Counted from the stretch's first letter, positions 1-19,470 are shown. The stretch is 64,000 nt of DNA from Tetraselmis striata (GCA_006384855.1 VCJN01002425.1:62001-126000); one strand, 5' to 3'. Numbers and translations are program-made. The notes: generated from the letters alone by a model not told the origin.

Positions 1-809
1 GATACAGGACCACGGATACCATTGGGGAACAATGACCGAGAACCTGGCTGGTTGGCATCTGAGGGTCACGTTTAGGGGTTAGGGGTTTGTCCTTTACTTG
101 AGAGTCAGTAACCCCCGGTTCTTTAATTGGGTCAGCCATGCGGTGTTTGGCGGCCGGCCCTGTCTAGGGCTGCCAGGAACCCAACACGGGAAACGCTTGA
201 GAGCAGGGAAGTCACATGGGGCCACAAGATTTGATGGCAGTGGGGAGGGAGAGAATGCAGACCCGCCAGGTCACTTCTTAAGCTGCTAGGGTTTCATGTC
301 TTTTTGGGTTGTTTATGGTTGAGGCGCAGCGACTTTGCTCGTGGGTCGGTGTCAAGTGTGTGAAGGGGAAGAGTATGGTTTCGGAGCCTTTGCACGAGCT
401 GACCCTGAGAATGATATTGTATCCGGACGGTACATCCCTAATAGCTAAGCGTATTCCTCTGGCTTGGCGGGTCAGAAAGTACTTGTGGCGGTTTGTATAC
501 ATAATTCCCGACGTTATACTTAAATTATTGTGTGTGACATCTGATATAATTACAATGTCTATATGTAGCTATATATAATTATATACATAATTACCAAAAC
601 TACACTTATTGTATGTGTGAATGTGTGTGTTTTTGTGTTCGGTGTACGCGCACATACTTTTTTCTTCTACTTCGCGACGGAGAGGATGGGAAGAAAACAT
701 AAACTCAAAGCGCGCCCAACCCCGACACACAGCAATGCACTCTCTTCTACGGCAACCCACGGCAACAGGGGGGCATCGGCTCGCGTGGCGGTCGAGCTGC
801 CCCGCGCAC
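1..809. other. No recognisable gene; flank beyond the helicase
   Basis: No exon with helicase or other recognisable coding content was found on either strand. The missing C-terminal exons of the helicase would be expected here if introns kept the size seen in the rest of the gene (about 90-900 bp), but none is visible. A short TTTAGGGGTTAGGGG-like stretch lies near 70-85. The part from about 540 to 620 is AT-rich. Confidence 0.5.
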
Positions 810-7845
<7,036 letters not shown>

Positions 7846-8214
7846 CGCGCCCCACCTGCCCTTCTGCGAGGCGATAAAAAGGTAGGGTCGGCAGAGGAAA
7901 GTAGTGACAGCGTTCGGGGGAGGGTGGTGGTGTTGCTGTACTGCTGGTGACGGTGCGCCTCTGGCTTCTGCAAGTTTGTTCGACGTCTGCCCAGTCTACC
8001 CTCTGTTCGGTGGGGCGGCGGCACTGAGTGGCGTGGCGGGTGACGCGTGGCCGAGCGCCAGGTTACAGGGTGGAGACCAACGCGCACGCCGCCGCGCGAT
8101 GGCGATAGGAGCTGCCTTCGTGCGCGGGCGGGCCAGGTCGTGGAGCTGCGCCCATCATAAATCCGCCTCATGATCGCGTAGCAGTCAGACCTACAGGTAT
8201 CGTGATGGGTTATT

Positions 8215-8350
8215 TGTTTGGCTGGATTTCCTTCTGGATTTCTGCACGGATTTCTGCACGGATTTCTTGAATGTTGCATCTATCACATGTAAATCACATC
8301 GCATCTTTTCCGATATCGCCTTCTGCTGCTAGCTCATGTAAAAATAAATC
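8215..8350 (+). repeat. Dispersed repeat copy (GGATTTCTGCA / GATATCGCC family)
   Basis: Two tandem GGATTTCTGCAC units are followed by GATATCGCC-TTCTGCTGCTAGCTCATGTAAA. The same order of blocks appears in reverse complement at about 49310-49425. The second block recurs at about 31385-31440 and 31715-31765. No coding content; probably part of a non-autonomous element or an element terminus. Confidence 0.55.
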
Positions 8351-10061
8351 ACATCGCATCGTCCTGTCCGGGGGCGGGAAAAAAAGGATATGTATTCACT
8401 TTCACATTATACTGGGTGAATACGGGGTAGAGTCGGGCCAAGGCAAAGTACTACTACAGGACTAAATGCCTGTCGTCCTGGACTAGAGGCTGGCGGGAGG
8501 TTATTGATTCTCGTTTGAATAGGGTTTTACTAGGGTATGACTTCAAGTCCCCACATTGGGTGTAGGTATCACTACAGGGCTTTTAAAACCCTAAAAACCC
8601 TGTATTAACAGTGACAGTTGACATCTACATTGACATTGACAGTTTCCATTTCATTGTGGGAACCCCATGAACAGCATGTTGAATGTAAGAGATACTTCCG
8701 GAGGTTGATGCTCAGCTCATGATGCGCTGCATGCTGTAATATCCGACAAGCACATTTTTTGAGTTCAGCGCTAAAACGGCAAGGTCGTAAACAGAGCTGG
8801 TTAGAGCACTAGCTAGGTTTTCGAGGTTTTCAAAAGGCGTTCCCATAGTAATCCCATGTGGCCAAACTATAATGTAGTAATAGTGAAAAAATGTCACTAT
8901 TAAACTGTTTCGAATTCGTCTTATTTTTCAAAGAGTTTGCCACTGAATAAGGCGACTTATAAATTATAACATGTTGGCGTAGGTGACTGCCGGCAAGATG
9001 CTTATTAGCAGCAGAATCATCGAAACCACACGGCAGTCAAAGAGTGTTCGATCGCAATAAAGCATGATGGCATGCACGAAGCGCTGAAGCGCGACTATAA
9101 TCCATAATCTATATATGTGTATATAGGATACAATATGACTTCAATCAAAGACAAGCCGAAGAAGAAGAGCAGATGACGCAACCCTGATGATGAAAATGCA
9201 CAGTTTCTTTGTACTGTAGATAGATAGCCTAACTAAGAACGTCTAGCACGACTACGTACTGTAGGAAATCCATCACCCAACTATTTCCCCGACGAGAATC
9301 CGTATTTATTATTTGTATAGTGGCCGACAATCGCGCCTGATATAATGGAATCCACAATATTGCTTGTTCTAAAATCGATATTTATTAACTAATCACTATT
9401 ACGAGCGAGTCACGATGGTACTGCCAAATCATATTAACATCTAGCATAATAATGTACTATCACATTCATATGATCTTAGTACCTATACATCACTTCTTAT
9501 ATCAATGCCGGTTTGTGTGCATGCATGCATGTTCCGGCACTCCATAAATCCCGTGCGTCCTAAGCAAGGGACAAACAAACATATTCTTACGTACTATTCG
9601 TCTTATCATTACATTCTGTTCCTGCCGCTGATTCCTCCAGCGTTTTTTGTTTTACCCCCCCCCCCCCCCCCCCCCCGGGACATCAGGACTGGCACCAGTG
9701 AAACCCTTGCAGCGTCTCTACGACGGCCGTTTACGCAGCGATCCAGTTACGGAAAGCCCTGGGTAGGCGACGCTCCGTTACAGTCATCAAGCAAATTGCC
9801 GGAGCATTCTGCAAGACTAATTCGAGGCCAGTGATAGAATTTCCAACACTGTTGGATCACCGTATAAAACACTGCCATCAAAATACCCGGCACTGACCAC
9901 GAAAGGTCCGCCCTACCCTTTTGGGTGTCGGCCCATTCGAGTAATGCGAGTTCGATGTTCCCATACGGGGATATGTTATTACTAGCGAGAGGATGCGAGC
10001 GACGAATTAGCGACTATAATCCTTCAAGTACGATGACTAATAAGGATCCTTAGCTATTGTG

Positions 10062-10088
10062 AGGATTACAGGATTACAGGATTACAGG
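10062..10088 (+). repeat. Tandem GGATTACA, three units
   Basis: Three consecutive GGATTACA units are directly visible. Confidence 0.85.
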
Positions 10089-10818
10089 TACATGATTAGC
10101 CACGAATAATCACACAGCGACGAATGACCAGCTCGCGCGCCTGCCGCACGCTCAGCTGTCGACGATCGAGTGTGCATGCAGAAGGCGGCCCCGCCTGCCG
10201 CGACACCCCTCCCGCCTGCGCCTGACAACGCCGACCTGTGGAGCTCAACCAGGAGCAACTCAGGAAGCAGCGTACTACCCACGGTGACGACCAACCCGAT
10301 CGCCCGAGCAGACTCGACGGCCTGCAAGCAGGCGCGCTGCCATAGCTCGAGACACGCAGGGGCGGACCTAAGGGTAATAAGCGGGGGGAGGCGGGGGGGA
10401 GTATCAGAAGGGAGGCACCAACAGGCAAATAGCAACCTGGTTCCCTTGTTGCCCTGGTGGAGGCCGACGACGTGCGATCGCTCAGGCAGTGCCAGCAGCA
10501 CCGAAAACAGCTGGCACTGTCTTTGCCCGGGCAGCCTGGTTAGCCTCCCGCATTGCAGAAGCGCGTCCCCCAGGCAGGCAATAGTTCCTCCAGCGTTATG
10601 ACACTGCTTTGTGCCAGTGGCAACGGCGGGGGCGATGGTCACCTACGCTGCAAGACTTATCGCTGCATCGGGTCGGCGTGTCCCGGCATCGGTGCGGCGA
10701 GCGTCCAAGGCGCTGCGAGGCCCGTGCTGGCGGCGGCCAACCCTGATAGCGCGGTCTCAGAGACAGGCAGTTGCCGGATGCGCAAGCAGCCGGCAGTGAT
10801 GAGGGTAGCATCGAGGCG

Positions 10819-11329
10819 ATGGCGCGTTCCGGGCGGTGGGAGGCTGCTGCTGCCGCGCTGCAGCAGCGCCAAGCGGCAGGGGGGCACGCGCCGGCGGAAC
10901 GGACGGTGACCGCGGTGTTTGAGGCACTGGAAACGGAGCAGCAGTCAGACAGGTGCGCATTCGCGCCTATGGCCCGCGTCCCTTGCCCCGCAGCCGCTTC
11001 TTGTTAAGCAATCCCCTCATCTGGGGCTCCATCATTCCCGACCCCCAACGTGCAGGGCATCGCAGCTGTTGGCGGACCTGGTGGCGGTGGGTGCTAGCCC
11101 CGCGTCCCTGAGCGGCGCCTACAACTGCACTGCACGTTGCCTGGCGCGCCAGCCAGGCGGCCTGCGCGCCGCGCTGGAAACGCTGCGCACGATGGTGGCG
11201 CTGGAGGAGGTGGGCGCGCTGTACGAGACCTTCAACGTGGTCGCGCAGGCCTGCCAGGGCGCGGGGTTGCCGGAGCAGGCGGAGGCGGTCATGCAGGTCC
11301 GCTACTCCATGTACCACAGCAGCGACTAA
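10819..11329 (+). CDS. Helical-repeat (PPR-like) protein, incomplete model
   Basis: Two exons are supported: one ending at 10952 (donor AG|GTGCGC) and one starting at 11056 (acceptor GTGCAG). They join in frame as QQSD-R-ASQLL. The product is Ala/Leu-rich with spaced helical units such as SGRWEAAAAAL, SQLLADLVAVGASP and YNCTARCLA, reminiscent of pentatricopeptide or related repeats used in organelle RNA metabolism. No exact 35-residue unit could be proved. The start is uncertain: ATG 10819 is the first in-frame ATG, but the frame is open upstream to a possible acceptor at 10770. A basic Arg-rich ORF from ATG 10635 could be a targeting-peptide exon. The end is either the stop at 11329 or a splice at CAG|GTCCGC (11296). 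It ends 48 bp from the stop of the convergent cyclase gene. Confidence 0.45.
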
Positions 11330-11377
11330 ACAGAGGGCGGGGGAAGTCTGGGTGGCTATCCGCGCTCTACACCATCG

Positions 11378-12813
11378 TTAATGAATGCCCCCCTCCACCT
11401 CAACCGCGCAATGCAGAGCTGTCAACCAGCTGGGGCGACATGCATGTATCGAAAGCACTACTACAGCTAGCCGCGGCCACGGCCGCCCGCCACGGATGCA
11501 CCTGGACGGGATGGCCGCCCCCAGGGAGTTGGCCTCTGCGCAGGGCTTCTTCACTAGCGCCACCTCGTACAGCTTGGGCCAGTACTTGCCGGTCAGAAAG
11601 AGCCGCCGGTTCATGGCGTCCCACGCGATGCCTGCGGGTGGTGAGCAAGAATCAGTCACTGTAGCCACGCACCACGGGAAAGCAGGGCGTCACATATATA
11701 TTCCGGGGGGGGGGGGTTGACTTTATGTATATATCACAAGCACAGTAATGAATAGATTGCTTGTGGCGTGTCAATTGAATATATGTAATACCGTTTGGGG
11801 GAGAACACTCGCGCCATCATGGAAGGGGTCGGAGTGATTGAACATCCAGGGGCCTGTGACTACACCGTACGTATTTCCAAAAGACATTTGACGGCATCGT
11901 TACGTTAACGATTGGCCTTGCATGTGTATCTTTTCCATGGAGAGGGGTAAATAAGAGTGCCCAAACGTTGAATCGATCCCTTTTCAAATGGCCGCGCCAC
12001 ATGGGCGTCATCTGTGACGAGGGAGGCGGTGTCTGCGGATGGGGAGAGGCGAGGCGCACCATTGAGGACGTCCATGCGCGGCGTCTGCGCCCGGTTGGTG
12101 CGCTGCGTGAGGCCGTCCATCAGCACCCAGGACGTCACCTCCGCGGTGGAGGGGTTGATGCGAGCAATGCACTCCGTCTGCCAGATGTTGCCCCACAGCT
12201 CGCCGTCGATCCACTCCAACTGCACCGCGAGGGAGCCCGAGAGATGTGGGAATCATAAGAACATATGGGAAGCTGCTGCGTTTGCGAAAGATGCGTGTGT
12301 GTCTGCTTATGGAATGACTCACATGCGACGTGCGCCAGCCATGAGGGGGGTAAGTTGGTGGTGGGCTGCGGGACCGGGTCGCCGTGGGGTCGGGCAGGCG
12401 CACCTCACCTCGTTCACCCACGGCACCGGCGTGCCCTTCCACGTAATCTCCCGGCTGCCCGTTACCTGCAGTGTCTCCGCGCTGACGGTGTGCAGCTGGG
12501 TGCTGCTGTCAGTCACATAGAGAACCGCGCCATCCGTGGCTATACCCCAGCCATCGCGCAGGCCGGTGTCGTGCGTGCCAATCTGCGGCGCCGCACCGTC
12601 CAGGCGGCCGTGTCAGCGCGCACTGAACCCTTTCCGCCTTCACCGCTGACAGTTGTGCGGCGGCAGCGCATAGCTACGCATCAATACACCCGCCATAATA
12701 CCATCGGGTAAACCATTGTATACTGTGCCATCAAATTGGGCGTGCAAGTAAAAAAATGATGTTTTGAAGCATTGATTTTGCGTATCCATGCAAATTTAGT
12801 AGGTTTTCCGGTG

Positions 12814-12862
<49 letters not shown>

Positions 12863-13696
12863 CGCGCGCACACACAAACACACAAACGACACTTTACCTG
12901 GCGCCTTGGTTTATACCGTCTTCCAGGCGAGCCAACATTAACACGGCTTACAATGTATATGTGTTGGTTCAGGTGCGGGTATGTGGGTGTATATCCATAC
13001 ATGCCTATTATATCTGTAAGGGTATATCTGAGCATGAAACTGAGGAATACAGTTGGGGCGCTTATGCGCTGACCTGCTCTAGAGTGGCAGGATCGTAGGT
13101 GTAGGTCTTGCCGGTGCGCCACAGCAGCTGCACCAGCCGCCCGCTCGCGTCCTTCACGAGCCCCTCCCCAAAGTCGGTCCGCCCCAGCCTGTGCTGCGCC
13201 AGCACCTCCCCCGTCTGCAAGTCCACCTTGCGCACGGTGGACGCGCCGTACATACCGGTGGACTCCCACAGCACGTCGCGGCAGGCCGGCTGCCCGCCGC
13301 CGCCGCCGTCGCAGATGCGCTCGAACTCCAGGCCCTGAGTGAAGGCGGTGTGGTCGTGGGGGAAGGAGCGCACCACCTGGTAGCCGTACAGGGAGTCGCA
13401 ACTCTGCCCGCTGCTGCGCAGGATGAGCAGCGCCGCGGCAGTCTGCCGTAGGGTAGCGCGAGCCGGGAGTGGGAACGGTCAGCGACGAAGCACGACAAAC
13501 ATCTGGCTTCGCCAAGCTTGTCACAACCGCGAGCTTTCCACGGCAGCGGACGCTATCGAGTCGACACCTGACCGATCGCCTGTGACACCGAAGCTCGGGC
13601 GCTTCGGCGTACGGCAGCGGTGTCGGCAACGCATGGAGGCAGGAGCGGCCTTACCAGCACGCCGAACACCAGTCGCGGCCGGCAAAGCAGCGTCAT
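11378..13696 (-). CDS. Secreted plant-type glutaminyl-peptide cyclotransferase
   Basis: Converts N-terminal glutamine of peptides to pyroglutamate. Exons on the minus strand: 13696-13655, 13442-13074, 12582-12409, 12219-12060, 11631-11378, giving 332 residues in frame. The first ATG (13696) gives a classic signal peptide across the first splice: MTLLCRPR, then a hydrophobic stretch LVFGVL-TAAALLIL. The mature part matches the beta-propeller plant/bacterial QC family (Glu_cyclase_2): FPHDHTAFTQGLEF, LWESTGMYG, GEGLVK, GWGIATDG, LYVTDSS, LEWIDGELWGNIW, RINPSTAEV and GIAWDAMNRRLFLTGKYW, in the family order. It therefore probably acts in the secretory pathway or apoplast. The C-terminal approx. 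45 residues after LYEVALVKK are not family-like and could be a misread 3' end. The intron at 12583-13073 holds a (CA)n array. Confidence 0.9.
12815..12860. repeat. (CA)n microsatellite in cyclase intron
   Basis: About 23 uninterrupted CA units on the plus strand, followed by a short CG-rich string. Confidence 0.95.
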
Positions 13697-14280
13697 CGCG
13701 GTCCAAGCTTCGGGGGCGTCGCTGTCCTGTGCAGCCGCCTGCAAGTGTGGGGTTGTAATCCGCAAAGTTAGGGTTTACTCGTAGCCCTATAACACCCGCA
13801 CTCCTCCGGGGAGACGGGAAGGTGGGGGGCGAGGAGGCGCAGACTCTTCATGCGCTGGCGTTGCTCGCAGATTGTGGGAGTCGAGATGGGAGTAGAGGAG
13901 GGTCACGTACGTTTCGAAGGTGCGCCGCCTTTCTGGCCGATTTCTTGGCGCTCCGCGGCGCCTGCTGGGCGGTGCCGGATGTGGCAGACGAGGCGGCGGA
14001 GCTGCTGCGTGGATGCTGCCGCCGCATCCGCCGCGCCAGCCGGCAACTGGGCTACGCCGCAGGGTGCGGATGATGCCCTGCGCGGGTGATGCCCTGCTTG
14101 GCAGCGCGGACACGGGCCGCACTGGGCGGGCGAGGGAGGCGAGCTTGTGTGAGAGCTTTCTGCTGCATTTTCGAAGTCGTCCAGAAACTTATTCGTCCTG
14201 CTGCTGCCAGGGTCGTCGACCGCGTGTTCCGACTGGTCGCTGTATCTAACTACCTGTACTGTACAGGGTACAGTTAAATT

Positions 14281-14400
14281 CGCTGGTACGAGTAGCCACC
14301 GGCGCGCCAGTCGCGCTATTGGACGTATGCTACCTGGTGATCTACAGGTAGCATACGTCCAATAGCGCGACTGGCGCGCCGGTGGCTACTCGTACCAGCG
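14281..14400. repeat. Perfect inverted repeat, 56-bp arms, 8-bp loop
   Basis: 14281-14336 is the exact reverse complement of 14345-14400, with loop GTGATCTA. The arm is GC-rich in its middle (GGCGCGCC). It would form a very stable cruciform or RNA hairpin. Confidence 0.97.
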
Positions 14401-14443
14401 ATCTACAGGTGATCTACAGGTGATCTACAGGTGATCTACAGGT
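14401..14443 (+). repeat. Tandem 11-mer ATCTACAGGTG, about four units
   Basis: It starts at the last base of the palindrome. The same unit is present across the palindrome loop (GTGATCTACAGGT), so the palindrome and tandem array are related in origin. Confidence 0.9.
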
Positions 14444-15594
14444 ATGGGGATACCCTCTAGTCAACTTATCCTGCCTATCAATTTTTCATATGTCAATTTC
14501 CAGAGCGTGGCTTGAGATGATGGGGATATTATTCATCCGTCCGTAATTTTACAGGCCTCTGGTTGTAAACGAAATTATATTCACGGCGGTAGAATGTGAT
14601 TAATGTGACCGGGTACTCCCTATTTGCGACAGACTTTGTGTGGATTATCAGAGATATTATTATTTATTATGTTCATACGCCTTAGTCCCCTTTGCCGCCA
14701 CCACCAATAATAATTTTTCTAAACCGTCCAAATCGACCGGACGGTTAGCCATTACCGTAGAGGTCCCTATATTCATCCCGCGTGCCTCCTCCGCCCCCCA
14801 GCCGGACCTTCGCTAGCCGTGCCCGCGCGGCGGTTGCGTCACCCTTCGTACTGCTACGAACTGCCGCGCATCTCGTTTTACAGTATAGCGAAACAGACGC
14901 GCGAGTAGGACGTGACCAGCGAGTTGGCCACGACAGCAGGACAGTCAGAGCTTCGAGTGGAGAGTCGGCATAGCACGGCGGCGTGCCTACGCCTACGCCT
15001 AACCTGTATACCGGCGCCTGCCTGTGCGCAGGCGGCACGGTGAGTTTTCGACGCCGACGTTGCACCAGAGGGCCTAAAAAAACACAGCCCTCGACAGGGG
15101 GTGTGCTGGCAATAACTGGCTCCGCCGCGCCTGAGAATAACTTTTCCGCCGCACGCGCGCGCCGGGGCGAACGGCCGTTAAACTGACAAGCGGGTGCGCC
15201 AGCGCACCGGGACAAGAGCGCCGCGAGCGTATATAGGGAGGGAGTCGGCCAGTCTACACCGCGAAGTAAACGAACTGGCAGTTCTTCTCTCGCGCGTTTT
15301 GCGATATTTCAGGCGAGTGGGGTCTCGGAAGAGGTGTCACGGCGGCGCTTGTGACGCCCCGGATAGGCAGGCGCGCGCTGTATGTACACTGGTACAGTTG
15401 CTGCGGCACCGGTGGGCACCGATAGACGCCAAGCGAAACTCGTCCCGGCTGACATCTATCAGCAACACTTTCCGCCCTCGCAGTGGAGCTCGGTTGGCGG
15501 TTTCCGTGCCACGCCCCGGATCGAGGCGACGTGGTGCCAACCGGGACGTCATAAACATATAAACGGCGTCGTCAGTGTCTCCGTTCCTTTCAAC

Positions 15595-18024
15595 ATGCTG
15601 GCCGTGAAGCGGGCTGGCGTTTTGCTGGCGACTATGCTTTTCGCCGGTCTATGTGGAGCGGCGGTCTCACAGGAGGAGGTGTGCATAGCATGTGCCCATG
15701 AGCCCCCCCCCCGGCCCGCCCCGCCCCACCACCGCCACAACCTTCTATGTCACTGAGAACGGTTTTCGTTCATCAAAGTTTGGCCTAAAAGCACCTGGTA
15801 CCTTGCAGGGCAAGAACCAGGTGCATATCCAGCTGACAAACAGGCCAGACGAGATGGTTGTATGGTGGGTCACTGAGGAAGCGGTCGGCTCTGTGGCGGA
15901 ATACAAGCTGGAATCCAGCGCGCAGTGGCTCCGGGCCACCAACTACTCCGGGCCATACCGGTACAACCACCTCGACAACAACCACAGGCCTTACACCTCA
16001 GGTGTGCCCTGCTAGACACGCTGCCCCTGGCCTGATTTCAGAAGCTGTGAGCCGTGAGTAAGGTTTAGATTACAGTGACATTGAGCACACATCACATTGA
16101 TTCGGCATGTATAGATGATAGAGGGAGAGAGAGACGGAGAGAGAGCGAGGCAGAGAAATGGAGAGGATACATGTCCAAAAGGAGCAGTACTGGACAATTC
16201 CTTGCTGGCGCCTACTTTATTCGCTTGCAGGTTGGATCCACGAGGTGGTGCTGCCCGACCTTGCTCTGAACAGGCAGACCTACCTGTACCGGGCAAGGGT
16301 GAGCAGAGACGATGAGTACCCGTGGTCGAAGACCTACTGGTTTTCCACCCGCAGCGACGAGCCGGATGCGGAGGTCAAGATTGCGGCCCTTGGCGACCAG
16401 GATCTGCCCACCTCCCCAGGTACGAAGGGGCCCAAACGAGAGCATTGGGTGCCGCTGCATGGCTATGACATGGTGCCATCACATGGCCATGCGGTGTATT
16501 CCCCAGCCCTGGTCTGATCAGCAATGGCATTCTGAATGTTATGCAGCTTCGCCTGGCGCAACATGTCATGTCCGTCAGATTATCTGATAAACGGGTGCAT
16601 GCATGGCTTGGCAGATGGCAGGGCGGCAGACTCTGTGATGGATGCACTGATGGAGAGGTTCTCCTCCTTTGATTTCGTTCTGCACATGGGCGGGCTTGCG
16701 TACGCTCAGGGCGATCAGGTTCTGCCCGCAATGCAACCCGTATCGCTGTTTTTATTATGTTCCGTTCTTATGTTTATTACCATGCTCTACATTTCCCAGT
16801 GCACAGCTTTATGCGGCGCAGCGGTCAATGTGACGTGTGACGGTCATCCAGCAGCATTTTTTGAATAGGCAATGCTGTCTGCACGAGCAGGAAAAGTGGG
16901 ACGAGTACGGCCGGTGGATGGAGCCACTAGCCGCGACGAAAACCGATCCAAGCTGCCGTTGGCCAGCCAGAGAAGGAGTCCAGCAGTGGCGTGACACGTG
17001 AGCGGCCCCCGAGTGAATGGCCGGAGACCGCCTTGTCTCCCTCATGCGCGCCGACCTGACCAACCCGGGCCCGAGGTTGCATTATCAGCTGGCAACGACG
17101 AGCCCTGCGCCGATGCGTGATGTTAGAGGAGTGTGCACCCTGGGGACAGGACGGCATGTCAATGAAAACGGGCGGCATCAAGCGTGATTACCGCCCCGGT
17201 GGATGCATCATCAGATGACATAGCTGTGGCACGTCATGCATGCGCTGCACAGGGATGTACCCAGCGTGGGAGGACCGTTGGCGGCATGGCGAGGGGAGGC
17301 AGCTTCCGGAGGGCAATGGCTCTGCCGCTCTGTTCTGGTACAGCTTTGACTACGGTGCGAGCACGGCTTGCCTACGCCGGATCCTGCCATGCCATTATTC
17401 AGCATCTGAACAAATTAAGATTTTAAAGCGCAGTTGGCGTGCACTTGTCGGAATGCTCTGTCCGCCAGATATCGCATACCACAACGGTTACGGTCTTGGG
17501 CTTGTGGATATGCGAGAACGACTTGTGACTCTCCGGGCCGGATTGCTATAATTTCTCCTTTCGCCATGGCTTTGGCTTGTGCCTCGCTGCGCAGGGCCCG
17601 TCCATGTGGCTGTCATCAGCAGCCAGCATGATGACGCAGGCATGTACTCTTGGCTGGAGGAGGACCTCAAGGTGTGCGCCGCCGCCGCTCCAGTATCAGT
17701 GCCATGTGTGCGCTTGGCGCCATTCAGTAGTCCATTTGCGCACTCTTGGGTGAACTGACACCGCAAACCGGCGGGGTGACAGAAAGCGGATAGCCCACAG
17801 AGCCGGGCATTCCGACCCTGGGTGATTGTGATGATGCACCGCAGTGTGATCAACGATGGACTCAGGTGCGCGGCTACGTATCAGCTGCTTCGGGCATCGA
17901 GGGGCCAGCAATATATGCATGGTGCCTGCATCAGGCGGTGCATTGGTGCCCGGCTTCCTAACTCCATGGCATTCGATAATAATGAACAGCGTGTGTATAT
18001 ATACATATATATGTATGTATATTG

Positions 18025-18062
<38 letters not shown>

Positions 18063-19470
18063 TATTATATTTTATATATTGTTGCCGTGATACCCTTTAT
18101 TGCCACTACAGCTCCATTTGTAAAGTTTCTTTCTGTCTGTCTCCCTCTATTATACATACTTCAGATGAATGATTATCACACTACATCTCGAATCTTGCCC
18201 ACCTTGAATACATATTTCACAGCTGTCTAACGATTGCTCCTTTTTAATGTCAAGGCCGCTGATGTCTAATTGTCGTTGACAGTGCGCGAATTGGGCGGCG
18301 AGTGGAGAGCCTATTCACGCGATACCGAGTCCAGATTGTGCTCTCCGGAAGCTGCCCGAACTACGAGCGCACCTACCCCATGTACATGCAGAACGTGACC
18401 GACTGGAGCCAGGGCACCACCAGCGAGCCGTACATCACAAACGCATTCGCCACCAGCCGTGGCATGAACAACAGCGCGCCGATCTACCTCACTATCGGCA
18501 CAGGTGGGCGGGCGGTGCCGACACTGCCTGCTGAGGGAACGGATTTTTTTTTCAAAATGCGATTGCATTCGACACAACTGTCGTCTGCCAAAATAGTCAA
18601 CAGTGCTTCTATCCGGTACTAACCCCTGCGGACGCTGTCCCTGCTCTGGCAGGCGGTCGGCGGGGTGATCGGTGTGCGACCAACGAGTGGACCGTCGGGG
18701 AAACCAAAAAGATGTACGGCTTCGGTCTGATGGAGGTCACCCGTACCAAGCTCTACTTCGAGATTGTGGACGTCGCGGATCGTTTCAACGACAATTTCTT
18801 GATGTGTACCCGGCCTGGTTGCCTCGACGCCCCGGATGCCGCCGTGCTGGAAGCGCGTGCCCTCAAGCTGCGACGCAAAGAGCCGGCAGCCGCTCGGGCT
18901 CCAGCCCCGGCGCCGCTCCGGCAGCAGAACGTGTCGGTGATATACCAGAGCGCAAATCAGGCCGACGCTGCTTCCGAAGGCGGCGTGCCTTGGTACAGAG
19001 AGATTGCGGAAGTCGTGACGACCAACTACTGGGTGCTTGGCATCGTTGCCGCCGCCATCGCCAGCGTCGTCGTCTTCATGACCGTCGCATGCTGCGTCTG
19101 CTGCGACCCCATCCCAGCAGCGCCAATGGCGCAGGCTGCGTCGGATCAGGCTGGCGGCTCTGACTCGCCGCGAGACACGGAGGGTGGCAGCGGCGAGTCG
19201 CGCACGCTGCTGCTGGAGGAGGCCACTTCCAGCACCAGGCATCAGCCCTTTGCGCGCCGCGTGTCAAATCCGGGCCGGAAGTGGACCAGCGACGAGATTG
19301 ACAGCACGCAGCTGGAAATGCTGGCAGCTGGTTGCAACGTGGTCAGTCATGCGCTGGAGGTTGAATCTGACCTCGATTCCGCGTCTGTCTCCGTGAACAT
19401 CACCCCGCTGCCAACGCCCGCACACCAAAGAAGCAAATGGGCCGCAGGCTCTGGCGCTTTCCACAAGTAA
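15595..19470 (+). CDS. Purple-acid-phosphatase-like membrane protein, likely pseudoenzyme
   Basis: Exons: 15595-15678, 15809-16001, 16231-16419, 16615-16718, 16891-16990, 17253-17354, 17595-17671, 17801-17865, 18283-18503, 18653-19470. They give 650 residues in frame. A signal peptide (residues 1-about 24) precedes a PAP N-domain (SGWIHEVVLPDL; YRARVS) and a metallophosphoesterase domain. Landmarks are conserved (WYSFDYG-PVHVAV, WVIVMMHR, NYERTYPM). Of the dinuclear-site ligands, Asp148 (GDQD), Tyr185 and His296 remain. GDxxY has become GGLAY (181-185). GHxHxYER has become GSCPNYER (327-334), losing both histidines. No GNHE segment is visible between exons 5 and 6. A hydrophobic helix at about 503-529 ending in CCVCC and a tail of about 120 residues make it a predicted type I membrane protein. 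The exon 5/6 junction is the weakest part of the model. The fold call is secure; catalytic loss is inferred from missing ligands. Confidence 0.85.
18017..18056. repeat. (TA)n array in intron 8
   Basis: TA-rich dinucleotide array in the 417-bp intron between exons 8 and 9 of the phosphatase-like gene. Confidence 0.9.

Larger units (their letters stand above)
7846..10600. other. Intergenic, AT-rich; no gene recognised
   Basis: Contains the 5' flank of the helicase gene (GC-rich to about 8150), then AT-rich sequence with no coding signal. 8215-8350 holds a piece of a dispersed repeat also seen near 31.4, 31.7 and 49.3 kb. A C tract lies near 9656-9676. The tRNA-like string near 8795 was rejected. 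Confidence 0.6.
13697..15594. other. Intergenic between cyclase and phosphatase-like gene
   Basis: Divergent promoters of the two flanking genes must lie here. Short GC-rich ORFs at 13790-14280 show no recognisable product. The stretch holds the perfect palindrome at 14281-14400 and its tandem 11-mers. 14450-14720 is AT-rich with no coding signal, and 14740-15590 is GC-rich with no recognised motif. Confidence 0.5.

Noticed and set aside
60..90. Telomere-like sequence at the left end
   Set aside because: Only irregular TTTAGGGG/TTAGGGG words, not a tandem array.
8740..8850. tRNA-like string GAGCTGGTTAGAGCACTAG
   Set aside because: Only a D-arm-like piece is present. No matching T-arm (GGTTCRA) or pairing acceptor stem could be folded around it.
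12796..13629. Long minus-strand ORF of 277 codons
   Set aside because: It runs in the wrong frame across the cyclase exon; the true frame has the family motifs.
14401..14443. Possible CRISPR-like array
   Set aside because: Units are contiguous 11-mers without spacers, in a eukaryotic context; a plain tandem repeat.
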